A stretch of 64,000 nt of DNA, taken from assembly GCA_903892515.1 (NCBI GenBank), contig CAITIS010000098.1:1-64000 (forward strand). Reading direction: 5' to 3'. Of the stretch, positions 36,935-44,429 are shown piece after piece. The stretch's first letter is position 1, and each line of letters begins with the position of its first letter. The notes beneath the pieces were generated by a model. It ran no database searches, was not told the DNA's origin, and saw only the letters and a list, made by a program, of their open reading frames with translations. A program made the translations under genes and the position numbers. The DNA comes from an uncultured Planctomycetota bacterium. Its GTDB lineage: Bacteria; Planctomycetota; Phycisphaerae; SM23-33.

Positions 36935-38758
36935 TCAGGCCGCCCGGCCGCGCGTTGCGGCGCTGCGGGCGGTCTTGACCTCTGTACTGAGCTTCTTGAG
37001 GGCCGATTCGAGGGCCTCACCGGCCGTAACGATCTGCTTGGCTTCGCCAGCGGCCAGGGCGTCGCGCACGGCTAAGACGCCTGTTTCGACAGCCTGAACG
37101 GCTCGGGCGATCACCTGGCTGGGTCCGGCCTGCGCCGCTTCGCCCAGAAGTTCGTCAGCCGCGTGCAGGAAGTTCTCCGCCCGAATGGCGTTCTCAATGT
37201 CTTCCCGTTTGCGGCGGTCGGACTCCATGCGTTGCCGGCTCTCGTCCAGCATTCGGTCCACGGCCTCGGGCGAAGGCCCGCTCGCCGAGTCGACGCGGAT
37301 GCGTTGCGACGTGGCGGTCTGAAGGTCGGTGGCCGAGACGTGAATGATGCCGTTGGCGTCGATCTCAAAAGCGACCTCGACCTTGGCTTCGCCGCGAGCT
37401 TGCGGGGTAATGTCGCTCAACTGGAATCGGCCCAGGGTCATGTTGTCCGCGGCCAGTGCTCGCTCACCCTGGAGCACGTGCACGTCCATGGCCGTCTGGT
37501 CGTCCCGGGCGTTGGTGAACAGGCGGCTTTTCGTGGTGGGAACGGAGGTGTTCCGCTCGATCACGCGGGCAAACAGTCCGCCCAGACTTTCGATTCCCAG
37601 CGATAGCGGGGTGACGTCCACCAGCGTGACGTTGCGAACCTCCCCGGCCAAGACGCCCGCCTGGATGGCAGCGCCCAGGGCGACGACCTGGTCGGGATCG
37701 ATGTGGGCGTAGGGTTCCAGGCCGGTAAGCTCCCGGACCAGACGACGCACCGCCGGCATGCGCGTCATGCCGCCGACGAGCACGATCCTGTCCAAGTCGG
37801 CCGGGTCAAGGCCTGCGTCGGCCAGCGCGCACTGGGCCGATGCCGCCATCTTCTCGGTAAGATCGGCGGTGGCCTTTTCAAACTCATCGCGCGTCACCGT
37901 CACCGCGCACCGGCTGCCCCGGCCGAAGGAATGCGGCAGGACGACCCTGACGTCGAGCTGCGTTGAAAGCTTCATTTTGGCATCTTCGGCCAGTTGGCGA
38001 ATAAGCCGCTGATCGGCTGGATCACTGTCCAGGTCGATGTGCCAATCGTCGCGAAAACGCTGAACCAGCATTCCCGCCAGGCGTTGATCGTAGTCGTCCC
38101 CGCCCAGATGCGTGTTGCCGTTGACGGCCTTGACTTCAAAGACGCCCTCGCCGAGTTCCAGGACCGACACGTCGAACGTGCCGCCGCCCAGATCCCACAC
38201 CAGGATCGTATGGGCCTTTTCGATGTCCAGGCCATACGCCAGCGCGGCGGCCGTCGGCTCGTTCACCAGCCGCACGACCTCCAGGCCGGCGATGGCGGCG
38301 GCGTCCTTGGTGGCGCGCCGCTGGCTGTCGTTGAAGTAGGCCGGAACCGTGATGACGGCACGCTCGACCGATTCGCCCAGGAAGGTCTCGGCATCGGCCT
38401 TGATCTTCTCGAGAATCATGGCGGAAATCTCCACCGGCGTGTACGCCCGGCCATCCACGGTCACCACGTAGTCCGAGCCCATCTGACGCTTGATGGAGGA
38501 GATAACCGCCTCCGATGCCGGGGCCGAGCACGTCCGGCCCATGCGGCGCTTGACGGAAAAGACGGTCCTGAGCGGATTGGCGACGGCCTGGGCCCGGGCG
38601 ACCCGCCCGACCCATCTGTGATCGTCGCGGGCAAAAGCCACCACCGAGGGCGTGAGCGCGTCGCCCTCAAGATTGGGGATGATGACCGGCTGGCCGTCCT
38701 TCATGTATGCCGCCACGGAGTTCGTTGTGCCCAAATCGATGCCTATGATCGGTCCCAT
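36935..38758 (-). CDS. dnaK: Hsp70 chaperone DnaK within the gas vesicle island
   Basis: The 607-residue protein starts MGPIIGIDLGTTNSVAAY and has all Hsp70 landmarks: VITVPAYFNDSQRRATKDAA, VNEPTAAALAYG, ILVWDLGGGTFDVSVLE, VLVGGMTRMP, followed by the substrate-binding domain (VTPLSLGIESLGG, FQLSDITPQARGEAKVEV) and a helical lid. It is about 30 residues shorter than the housekeeping DnaK and lacks the glycine-rich acidic tail, which points to a specialised paralogue. No grpE is nearby; a J-domain and a DnaJ-type zinc protein are encoded in the same island (43313 and 45461). GAAAGGA precedes the ATG; the gene follows gvpJ by 69 bases. Confidence 0.95.
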   Translation of the reverse strand: MGPIIGIDLGTTNSVAAYMKDGQPVIIPNLEGDALTPSVVAFARDDHRWVGRVARAQAVANPLRTVFSVKRRMGRTCSAPASEAVISSIKRQMGSDYVVTVDGRAYTPVEISAMILEKIKADAETFLGESVERAVITVPAYFNDSQRRATKDAAAIAGLEVVRLVNEPTAAALAYGLDIEKAHTILVWDLGGGTFDVSVLELGEGVFEVKAVNGNTHLGGDDYDQRLAGMLVQRFRDDWHIDLDSDPADQRLIRQLAEDAKMKLSTQLDVRVVLPHSFGRGSRCAVTVTRDEFEKATADLTEKMAASAQCALADAGLDPADLDRIVLVGGMTRMPAVRRLVRELTGLEPYAHIDPDQVVALGAAIQAGVLAGEVRNVTLVDVTPLSLGIESLGGLFARVIERNTSVPTTKSRLFTNARDDQTAMDVHVLQGERALAADNMTLGRFQLSDITPQARGEAKVEVAFEIDANGIIHVSATDLQTATSQRIRVDSASGPSPEAVDRMLDESRQRMESDRRKREDIENAIRAENFLHAADELLGEAAQAGPSQVIARAVQAVETGVLAVRDALAAGEAKQIVTAGEALESALKKLSTEVKTARSAATRGRAA

Positions 38759-38827
38759 GCTGTCCTTTCTCTTGCTGGCCGGGTTGGGCCTCTCGCTGGC
38801 CGCCGGTCCGTTTGTCTGTTGTGGCGT

Positions 38828-39127
38828 TCACGCCGCTGCGGATTTCGCCTGCGAGCCAATTGGCAGGCCGTCGGGTCGGTGCTCTTGCAGCAGTTGCCGC
38901 TGCTTGGGCGGCACGGCCCGTATGGCCTCGTCCCAATCTGTCAGCAGCCCGTACTTCAGCATCGTCTCGGTGCCTGCCACCGCCACGCTCAACGTCGCGC
39001 CAATCAGCGGAATGCCGGCCACCGATATCACCAGGTCGGCCCGCAGGAAGAGTCCCTTGTCCAAGACCCTGTCCAGCAGATCCACCAATGTCGCTCGCCG
39101 ATACGCCTTGGGAAGTTCTGGTTCCAT
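38828..39127 (-). CDS. gvpJ: Gas vesicle protein GvpJ (GvpA family)
   Basis: The 99-residue protein carries the GvpA-family core (residues about 10-60): TLVDLLDRVLDKGLFLRADL, then VISVAGIPLIGATLSVAVAG and TMLKYGLL. Unlike the structural protein it has a longer charged C-terminus (VPPKQRQLLQEHRPDG). Such GvpJ/GvpM/GvpS relatives are minor components needed early in assembly. The start at 39127 is not backed by a strong ribosome site; a start a few codons upstream (39151) is possible. A composite palindrome (39164-39250) separates it from gvpF. Confidence 0.82.
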   Translation of the reverse strand: MEPELPKAYRRATLVDLLDRVLDKGLFLRADLVISVAGIPLIGATLSVAVAGTETMLKYGLLTDWDEAIRAVPPKQRQLLQEHRPDGLPIGSQAKSAAA

Positions 39128-39163
39128 AGTTTGCTCGTGGAACCGGCTCATCACCGGTTTGAC

Positions 39164-39250
39164 CCGTGGCACAGCCGCCCTCGGCTGTGGTGTTTGCGGC
39201 CATATCGACGTCTTCTCGCGCGGTTTTACGCCCGAGGGCGGGCGTACCAC
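39164..39250. repeat. Composite palindromic element (two hairpins)
   Basis: Hairpin one is CACAGCCG / CGGCTGTG with a CCCT loop (39170-39189); hairpin two is TACGCCCG / CGGGCGTA around AGGG (about 39226-39243). The outer ends read CGTGGCA and GTACCACG. It lies between gvpF (ends 39273) and gvpJ. Confidence 0.75.
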
Positions 39251-39272
39251 GGTTATGATTAGTCCTCGCGTC

Positions 39273-40073
39273 TCAGCCGCCGACGAAGCTGTACGGCGGC
39301 CAGGGGCCGGTAAACCGCACCGAGACGCCCGCGGTCTGTTGGATGTCGTCCAGCACGCACCCCAGAGCGCCGCTGCTCTTGGGCATCAGGCAGGAGAGGT
39401 TCAACAGCATCTGCTCGGCGCCCTCGACCTTCTTGAGCTTGTCGACGCGGACGTCTTGGACGCAGCCGCGGATGCGGGCATAAAAGTCCTGGGCGAAGCG
39501 GTCAGCCTGCTGCTCCATGGCTGCACGGAGCGCCTTGGCCAACTTCTGCCCCAGCAGGTGAGTCAGGCCCTTGGGCTTGTCCTGGGCCTCGCTTTGCATT
39601 TGGTGAAGCGTCTCGTCGCTATCGACGAGCTTGGCTGCAACCACCTGGCGGTTCCAGAGCACCTGCACGCCGTATTCGGCCTGGTCGGCCAGATGATCCA
39701 ACAGCCGATCGAATCGCTCGTGCTTCTCGTCCAGCCAGTCGCGCAGCGCCGCCACCGCTCCGCCGCCGGCAGGGCCGCGGACGATCATGTCAAAGGCCAT
39801 GGGCAAAACAGTTCCCAGGGCCTCCGTGGCTGCCAACACGACGCCTTGATGGGCCACCACCCAGCCCTGGACCACTTGAGGATCTTGCGATTGGTACGGG
39901 GCAGTGGGGCAGTTGTGAACGACGGCGCAGAGACCGCCGCTGCTGACGGCATACACCGCCTGGCCGGCAAGCCCGGAAGGATTCACAAGCCCCGTGCCGT
40001 CGCCGCGGGCCACGCAGTAGACGTACAAGCCTTCCTCTTTGACGGCGGTCGGATTGGCCAAAACCACGGTCAT
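39273..40073 (-). CDS. gvpF: Gas vesicle protein GvpF/GvpL (copy 1)
   Basis: The 266-residue protein has the family frame: an opening strand EGLYVYCVARG, VVHNCPTAPY, VVAHQGVVLAATEALGTVLPMAF (the first domain), a long charged helical middle (about 110-190, DEKHERFDRLLDHL to KALRAAMEQQ), and the closing VSVRFTGPWPPYSFVG, which corresponds to the conserved G-P-W/L-P-P-Y-x-F motif. GvpF/L proteins are minor vesicle components that bind GvpA during nucleation. Its ATG overlaps the gvpK stop (ATGA). Confidence 0.9.
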   Translation of the reverse strand: MTVVLANPTAVKEEGLYVYCVARGDGTGLVNPSGLAGQAVYAVSSGGLCAVVHNCPTAPYQSQDPQVVQGWVVAHQGVVLAATEALGTVLPMAFDMIVRGPAGGGAVAALRDWLDEKHERFDRLLDHLADQAEYGVQVLWNRQVVAAKLVDSDETLHQMQSEAQDKPKGLTHLLGQKLAKALRAAMEQQADRFAQDFYARIRGCVQDVRVDKLKKVEGAEQMLLNLSCLMPKSSGALGCVLDDIQQTAGVSVRFTGPWPPYSFVGG

Positions 40074-40414
40074 CGCTGGACTCCCACGCTCTGCAATCTG
40101 TCGGCGTCGGCGAGGCTGGGGCTCCAGTCGCTCGAACCCGTAACCTGCTGGACCACGTCGTCCACCAGATCGTCCAGGCCGTCGCGCACCGATTGCACGG
40201 CCTGGTCGAGTCCCTGCTCGCGCTTGATACCCTCGATGGCGAGATCGAGATCCGCCAGGGCAGCACCGAGCCGCTCGACCTCCTCATCGGTAAGGGTGCC
40301 CGAATCGATCCGCCGCGTGGCCTGGTTCTGGAGGGCGTCGCGCAGGATCTCCACTACCGCCAGCACCAGGCCCAGCACGCCGTTCTTGAGGCTGTCTTCA
40401 TCTATATTGATCAT
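40070..40414 (-). CDS. gvpK: Gas vesicle protein GvpK
   Basis: The 114-residue acidic protein matches GvpK: SLKNGVLGLVLAVVEILRDAL, QATRRIDSGTLTDEEVERLG, LADLDLAIEGIKREQGLDQ and VRDGLDDLVDDVV. GvpK is an essential assembly factor of unknown biochemical role. It overlaps by four bases with genes on both sides (hsp20-like upstream and gvpF downstream), a tight translational chain. Confidence 0.94.
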   Translation of the reverse strand: MINIDEDSLKNGVLGLVLAVVEILRDALQNQATRRIDSGTLTDEEVERLGAALADLDLAIEGIKREQGLDQAVQSVRDGLDDLVDDVVQQVTGSSDWSPSLADADRLQSVGVQR

Positions 40415-41121
40415 TGCGTATTTGCCTTTCGCATTTGGATGTTGAGTATGCCATTGGCCAGGGACATCTCCGGCTGGCCGAGGACTTCGCAGGGTAACTC
40501 AATCCGCTGGACGCCCTGTCGATGCGGCGCATCGATGGCCACCACCAGCACGGCCCCTTCCACGGCCACACGGATGTTCTCCGTCGTAAGACCCGGGGCC
40601 TCGGCCAGGACGACGATCCTGTCGCCTTCGTCGAAGACGTCGACGGGAAGCTGCTCGGGGGTTTCCGGAGTGAGATGAACCTTGGGCGGCCCAGGCTGGC
40701 GGTATGTGCCGCGCGGGCCACCTTTGCCCGAGCCTTGCCCTTCGACACCCGATGCCGAAGCGGGGCGGCCTGGCCCTCTGCGCCGTATCGAAGGCGGTAT
40801 GCCGATCCGATGTCGAGCGACATTGCCGGCCAAGGCCACCGATGCCCGGTCCAGCGGCTGCTCCTTGAACTTGCGTTTGATCTGTTCGTCAATCGCGGCA
40901 AGCCGCTGCTGGAACTCCGGCATTTGCTCGGCGCTCTGGATCAAGCCTTCCAGGCCCGGAACCATCCTGCCCAGCGCGGCGGCAATGCCTTGGGCCAGGC
41001 CTTCGGTCTTGCCAGTGGCTCCGCCGGCGCCTTCTTCGAGCTTGTGGAGTTTTTCCTTCAACTGTCGTAACTCTTCCAAGAGGTCTGTCCTGGCTCTCTT
41101 GCCTGGTCGTTCCTGCGGCAT
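40411..41121 (-). CDS. Second Hsp20/GvpH-like protein with coiled-coil N-terminus
   Basis: The 236-residue product has a basic start, a coiled-coil (LLEELRQLKEKLHKLEEG, about 14-31), a helical part with GMVPGLEGLIQSAEQMPEFQQRL-like spacing, a Gly/Pro/Arg-rich linker (about 110-145) and a C-terminal alpha-crystallin-like domain (about 158-236): PVDVFDEGDRIVVLAEAPGL, VEGAVLVVAID, RIELPCEVLG and NGILNIQMRK. It fits GvpH/Hsp20 and may hold GvpA in solution. AAGGAG precedes the ATG; its stop overlaps the gvpK start. Confidence 0.82.
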   Translation of the reverse strand: MPQERPGKRARTDLLEELRQLKEKLHKLEEGAGGATGKTEGLAQGIAAALGRMVPGLEGLIQSAEQMPEFQQRLAAIDEQIKRKFKEQPLDRASVALAGNVARHRIGIPPSIRRRGPGRPASASGVEGQGSGKGGPRGTYRQPGPPKVHLTPETPEQLPVDVFDEGDRIVVLAEAPGLTTENIRVAVEGAVLVVAIDAPHRQGVQRIELPCEVLGQPEMSLANGILNIQMRKANTQ

Positions 41122-41217
41122 TATCAGTGCTCCTTGACTTGTCACGGTGGCGGGCACGAGCCCGCAGGCATCTGCAATGCCCTGGCAGCCCGGTGAAAGA
41201 GCGGCGTGGGGCACAAA

Positions 41218-41336
41218 GTGGCATGGGCATCTTGCCCATGCGTCGCAGGGACGTCCCGTCCCTGCATATTGGCCGAAGTTCGTAAAAACCAAGGGCGAGA
41301 CGCCCCTGAGACACATGGCCGAGACGGCCATGCCAC
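41218..41336. repeat. Composite palindromic element (four hairpins)
   Basis: Four short hairpins in a row: CATGGGCA / TGCCCATG-type (41222-41240), GCAGGGACG / CGTCCCTGC (41245-41265), GGGCG / CGCCC (41293-41305) and CATGGCCG / CGGCCATG (41314-41332). Each has a loop of three bases such as AGA or TCC; the outer ends read GTGGCA and TGCCAC. It separates the zinc-ribbon GvpJ gene from the second hsp20-like gene. Confidence 0.8.
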
Positions 41337-41361
41337 GAAAGCGGCCTCGTTCAACAAGCGG

Positions 41362-41724
41362 CTACGATGCCGCCGCCAGCGCCTTGCTTCGCGCCGACAC
41401 CCAGCCGCACCACGAACAGCCCTGCGACAGCAGTTCGGCCTGTGCCGAGCGCTTGCCGCATTGCGGGCAGTCTTCCTTAAGCACCACGGCCTGCTTCCAG
41501 GCCTCGGTGTCGAGGTTCGACCCGGCCGGCAATTGCAGGCCGTACTTGGCTGCGGCTTCCAGCGACGCCAGCACCGCCCGGATTCGGATACTCAGCAACT
41601 CGATCCCGGCCAGGGACACGGCGATGTCGGCGTTGATCACCAGGCCTTTGTCGAGCACCCGGTCGATAATGTCCGCCGCTGTGGCCGGCCCACCGACGCG
41701 CATGGAGGATTGGTCAGTGCCCAT
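41362..41724 (-). CDS. GvpA/GvpJ-family protein with C-terminal zinc ribbon
   Basis: The 120-residue protein has a GvpA-type core (residues about 15-65: TAADIIDRVLDKGLVINADI, VSLAGIELLSIRIRAVLASL, AAKYGLQLP) followed by a C-terminal tail with two CxxC knuckles, CPQC (86-89) and CSWC (103-106), spaced by 13 residues as in zinc ribbons. A GvpA-family protein with a metal-binding tail is not a standard gas vesicle component. Its start follows the gvpO stop by one base, so it is in the same operon. The tail could join the vesicle shell to another protein or to nucleic acid, or fix the first ring in assembly. Confidence 0.85.
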   Translation of the reverse strand: MGTDQSSMRVGGPATAADIIDRVLDKGLVINADIAVSLAGIELLSIRIRAVLASLEAAAKYGLQLPAGSNLDTEAWKQAVVLKEDCPQCGKRSAQAELLSQGCSWCGWVSARSKALAAAS

Positions 41725-41725
41725 G

Positions 41726-42010
41726 TCATGCCCCCGCTTCGGCAGTGAGGGCAGCGGCCACGTCCGCACGCCGGCGCATGCCGATGCGGACGAAGTTGAG
41801 CAAGCTGCCTTCCAGGTCGATCGTCAACTCGTAGATTGCCAGGATGTCCTGGGAGTCGAAGATCGACTTTCTTTCCACCACCTCCAGGTGCACGCACCAG
41901 CAGCAGTCGTCCTGGTTCTTGACCGACACCGTGCTGGCCACCTGCAGGCCGGTGAGTACGCTCAGTTCCTTGCGAGCCTTCGTAATGATCTCGGATAATG
42001 TCATTGCCAT
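41726..42010 (-). CDS. gvpO: Gas vesicle protein GvpO
   Basis: The 94-residue protein resembles GvpO: a helix (LSEIITKARKELSVLTG), a strand pair (VASTVSVKNQ, WCVHLEVVERKSIF), the DILAIYELTIDLEGSLLNFVRIGMRRR motif. GvpO is required for vesicle formation in several clusters. Two adjacent cysteines followed by W-C (CCWC) are unusual for the family. GAAAGGAAT precedes the ATG; 57 bases lie between it and gvpG. Confidence 0.85.
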   Translation of the reverse strand: MAMTLSEIITKARKELSVLTGLQVASTVSVKNQDDCCWCVHLEVVERKSIFDSQDILAIYELTIDLEGSLLNFVRIGMRRRADVAAALTAEAGA

Positions 42011-42067
42011 GATTGATTCCTTTCAAGAGCGGACAGGCTTTGCTGCCGCCATGCTTCGCGAGGGGCG

Positions 42068-42316
42068 CTACGCCTTCCGGCGGGATTCCTTGTACTTGTG
42101 AATTTCGTTCAGCCGACGCATCAGTGCGCTTTCCTGGCGGAGGAATTCCTCCTCGCTGAGCTTCTCCAGCTCAAACTGCGTTTGAAGCTCCAAGAGCCGG
42201 TCGTGAATCACGGATTCGTCCGTGATCTCGCCTTCGCCCTGGTCGTACAGCGTCCGGCCAATCCAGGTCACAAAGTTGCACGGCGCCAGCAGGATGTCAT
42301 CGAGGAGGAATGCCAT
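42068..42316 (-). CDS. gvpG: Gas vesicle protein GvpG
   Basis: The 82-residue product has the GvpG pattern: LLDDILLAPCNFVTWIGRTLYDQ, then a charged helix LLELQTQFELEKLSEEEFLRQESALMRRL. GvpG usually sits between two gvpF/L genes and helps assembly. Here it starts three bases after the stop of gvpF copy 2. Confidence 0.9.
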   Translation of the reverse strand: MAFLLDDILLAPCNFVTWIGRTLYDQGEGEITDESVIHDRLLELQTQFELEKLSEEEFLRQESALMRRLNEIHKYKESRRKA

Positions 42317-42319
42317 TGT

Positions 42320-43177
42320 TCAGTCGTCCCAGGTGATGGTGAGTTCGAGGAAGTTGCACGGCGGCAGGGGGCCCACGCAACGCAGTTTCGTCTGGCCGGC
42401 CTGCTGGGTTTCGAAGGCCGACAGCACGGCATCGAGGTCGCTCTGCTGCGACTTGTCCACCAGCAGCGCCAAGTTGGCGAACATCGGATCGCCGAAGGTC
42501 TTGTTCTTGCGGAAGTCTTTTGAAAAGGGCATCACCTGCGCCAGCAGCTGGGCTTCCATGTCGGCCTTTCTGGCTTCCAGGGCTGCCTTGACCAGTTCGC
42601 CCAACTTGATCTGGGCGGTCATGTTGGCCGGACGCCTGGCCGTCTGGGCTCCGGTGGCGCCCAGCAGCTTCTTGCGCAGGGCTTGGATTTCTCCACTGCT
42701 CTCGACGATATGGCGATACACCGCCTCCATGTCCGTCCACAGCCCCTTGACGCCGATTTCCACGACCCCCTGCATGGTGGCCAGCAGGTCGACGATTTCC
42801 TTGTTTCGGCCAATCAGCACGTGATCGACGATTCGCCCCTCGGCTGACTTCGTGCCCTTGTCCTCGGCGATGGTGTTGAACTTCACGGGCAGCACGGTCC
42901 GGCCACATTGCATGACCGCTTCCATCACCCGCTGATGGGCCAAGGCGTTGCCGCGCGAGATTTCGAGTTTCTCCGCCGACGTGTCGCTCACGACGGCGGC
43001 AATATTCTCATGGGCAACCACGAAGACTTCGGAGTCCCCCTCGATTCCCATTGGTCCCAGATCGACCGGTGTGCAACCATCGACGAGACAATACACGTAA
43101 CGTCGTGAGGCCCTGACCTGGTTGGCCTGGGACTCTGCTGCAACGCCCGATTCACAGGTGGTTATGGCTGTCGTCAT
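42320..43177 (-). CDS. gvpF: Gas vesicle protein GvpF/GvpL (copy 2)
   Basis: The 285-residue protein shows the usual pattern: YVYCLVDGC, VFVAHENIAAVVSDTS-like first domain, LAHQRVMEAVMQCGRTVLPVKFNTI, a long helical middle (about 100-200), a second GvpF-like half and the ending VGPLPPCNFLELTITWDD. It is preceded by a good ribosome site (AAAGGAG, seven bases). It is followed immediately by gvpG. Confidence 0.93.
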   Translation of the reverse strand: MTTAITTCESGVAAESQANQVRASRRYVYCLVDGCTPVDLGPMGIEGDSEVFVVAHENIAAVVSDTSAEKLEISRGNALAHQRVMEAVMQCGRTVLPVKFNTIAEDKGTKSAEGRIVDHVLIGRNKEIVDLLATMQGVVEIGVKGLWTDMEAVYRHIVESSGEIQALRKKLLGATGAQTARRPANMTAQIKLGELVKAALEARKADMEAQLLAQVMPFSKDFRKNKTFGDPMFANLALLVDKSQQSDLDAVLSAFETQQAGQTKLRCVGPLPPCNFLELTITWDD

Positions 43178-43209
43178 TGCGATACTCCTTTAGCAGCCCG
43201 TCGAAGAAC

Positions 43210-43285
43210 GTAGCACGGGCGTCTCGCCCGTGGTTCAACGACGGGAAAGTGGCCGAAATACTCATGGGCGAGACGCCCATGCTAC
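43210..43285. repeat. Composite palindromic element (two hairpins)
   Basis: CACGGGCG / CGCCCGTG (43214-43232) and CATGGGCG / CGCCCATG (43263-43281), each with a three-base loop (TCT and AGA), flanked by GTAGC and GCTAC. The two hairpins differ at paired positions so that pairing is kept. It lies between gvpF-J and gvpF copy 2. Confidence 0.82.
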
Positions 43286-43312
43286 AAAGGCAAATACTTC
43301 TTCAACGTGCCG

Positions 43313-44404
43313 CTAGGCCGCGCCCGCGCCGACGCAGACCCGTCGTTCCACCGGATCACGGCGGACAGGCGTGCGCCCGGCGGCGCGAAGGTCTTCCAGG
43401 GACCGAACCGTCACGCTCACGGAGGCGCGCTGCGTGTCATTGAACGTGTGCTGGAAATTCATCGCGTAGTCTTCCAGCAGTTCGTAGGCAGACGAGACTT
43501 CCTTTAGGAAATCGGCCGCCTGCGGGTCGCTGTTCCTGTCGGGGTGAAGTTCGTGCAGCAGGCGGCGGTACGCGCACTTGATCTCCGCCAGGCTGGCCGA
43601 GTCAGCCAGCCCCAGCGACTGCTGGGCGGCGTTGAGTCGGTTCCCCGGAACGGTCTTGATCTCCACCGTGGCAAAGCTGTACGGAGGAAGCGGCCCGACG
43701 CGCCGGAACGTGACTCTTCCGGCGTGGTCCGCGTCCAGTTGTTCGAGCACCTGGTCGAACTGGGTCTCTTCGTCGCGCCCGATCAGCACGGCCGCATTCA
43801 GGATGGCCGAGTCATCCCGGGAAGGACTGACCACGATGTTTGGCCACCGGCTTCGCAGCGTGAGCAGCAGCCGCTCGGTGATGGTCTTGTTCCGCTTGTC
43901 GAGCAGTTCCTTGACCAACTGTCCGAGGTGGACGCGCTGGGCGGTCGTGGCCTGAGTCTGATTGCCGATCTGGGCCTTGGCCGAGACGATGGCTTCGTCG
44001 CCGGCGATTTCGGCCAGCACGGGCTTTAAGTCTCCCCAGAACGCGGCCAGGTCCACTTCAACCTTGCTGGCGTACTCGTCCAAGGCCCGGGCGAACTCGC
44101 TTCGTCCCACGCGGAGAATATCCAGGATCTGCTCGTCGTTATCGGCGTACGTGCCGAACTTCAGCGGAATGACCGGCACATCGAGCATGACGCGCTCAAG
44201 GACCCGCTGGTGCTGGGCCAGGTACTGGAGCGTCCGTTCCGGGGCGATCTCGGCGAAGGCAAGGTGGGCGGCGTCACTGGTCACGATGCCGACGCTGCCA
44301 TCCGAAACGATGCGGACGCTGCCGCCGTCCAGGCCGATTGCCCCGAAGGACTCCGCCGCCCCGGCCGGAACAACACCGTAGAGATACTGGCCGTTGGTTG
44401 TCAT
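43313..44404 (-). CDS. gvpF: GvpF/GvpL fused to a DnaJ J-domain
   Basis: The 363-residue product has a complete GvpF/L part (residues 1-250: YLYGVVPAG, LAQHQRVLERVMLDVPVIPLKFGTY, helical middle, VGPLPPYSFATVEIK) followed by a J-domain (258-315: LGLADSASLAEIKCAYRRLL, HELHPDRNSD with the HPD tripeptide at 287-289, FLKEVSSAYELLEDY) and a short C-terminal tail. The HPD motif is what stimulates Hsp70 ATPase activity, so this protein can recruit the DnaK encoded in the same island to GvpA during assembly. CGGAG precedes the ATG. The fusion is continuous at DNA level with no sign of a frameshift. Confidence 0.93.
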   Translation of the reverse strand: MTTNGQYLYGVVPAGAAESFGAIGLDGGSVRIVSDGSVGIVTSDAAHLAFAEIAPERTLQYLAQHQRVLERVMLDVPVIPLKFGTYADNDEQILDILRVGRSEFARALDEYASKVEVDLAAFWGDLKPVLAEIAGDEAIVSAKAQIGNQTQATTAQRVHLGQLVKELLDKRNKTITERLLLTLRSRWPNIVVSPSRDDSAILNAAVLIGRDEETQFDQVLEQLDADHAGRVTFRRVGPLPPYSFATVEIKTVPGNRLNAAQQSLGLADSASLAEIKCAYRRLLHELHPDRNSDPQAADFLKEVSSAYELLEDYAMNFQHTFNDTQRASVSVTVRSLEDLRAAGRTPVRRDPVERRVCVGAGAA

Positions 44405-44429
44405 GGTTGGCTCCGTATGCGCTCGCGGG

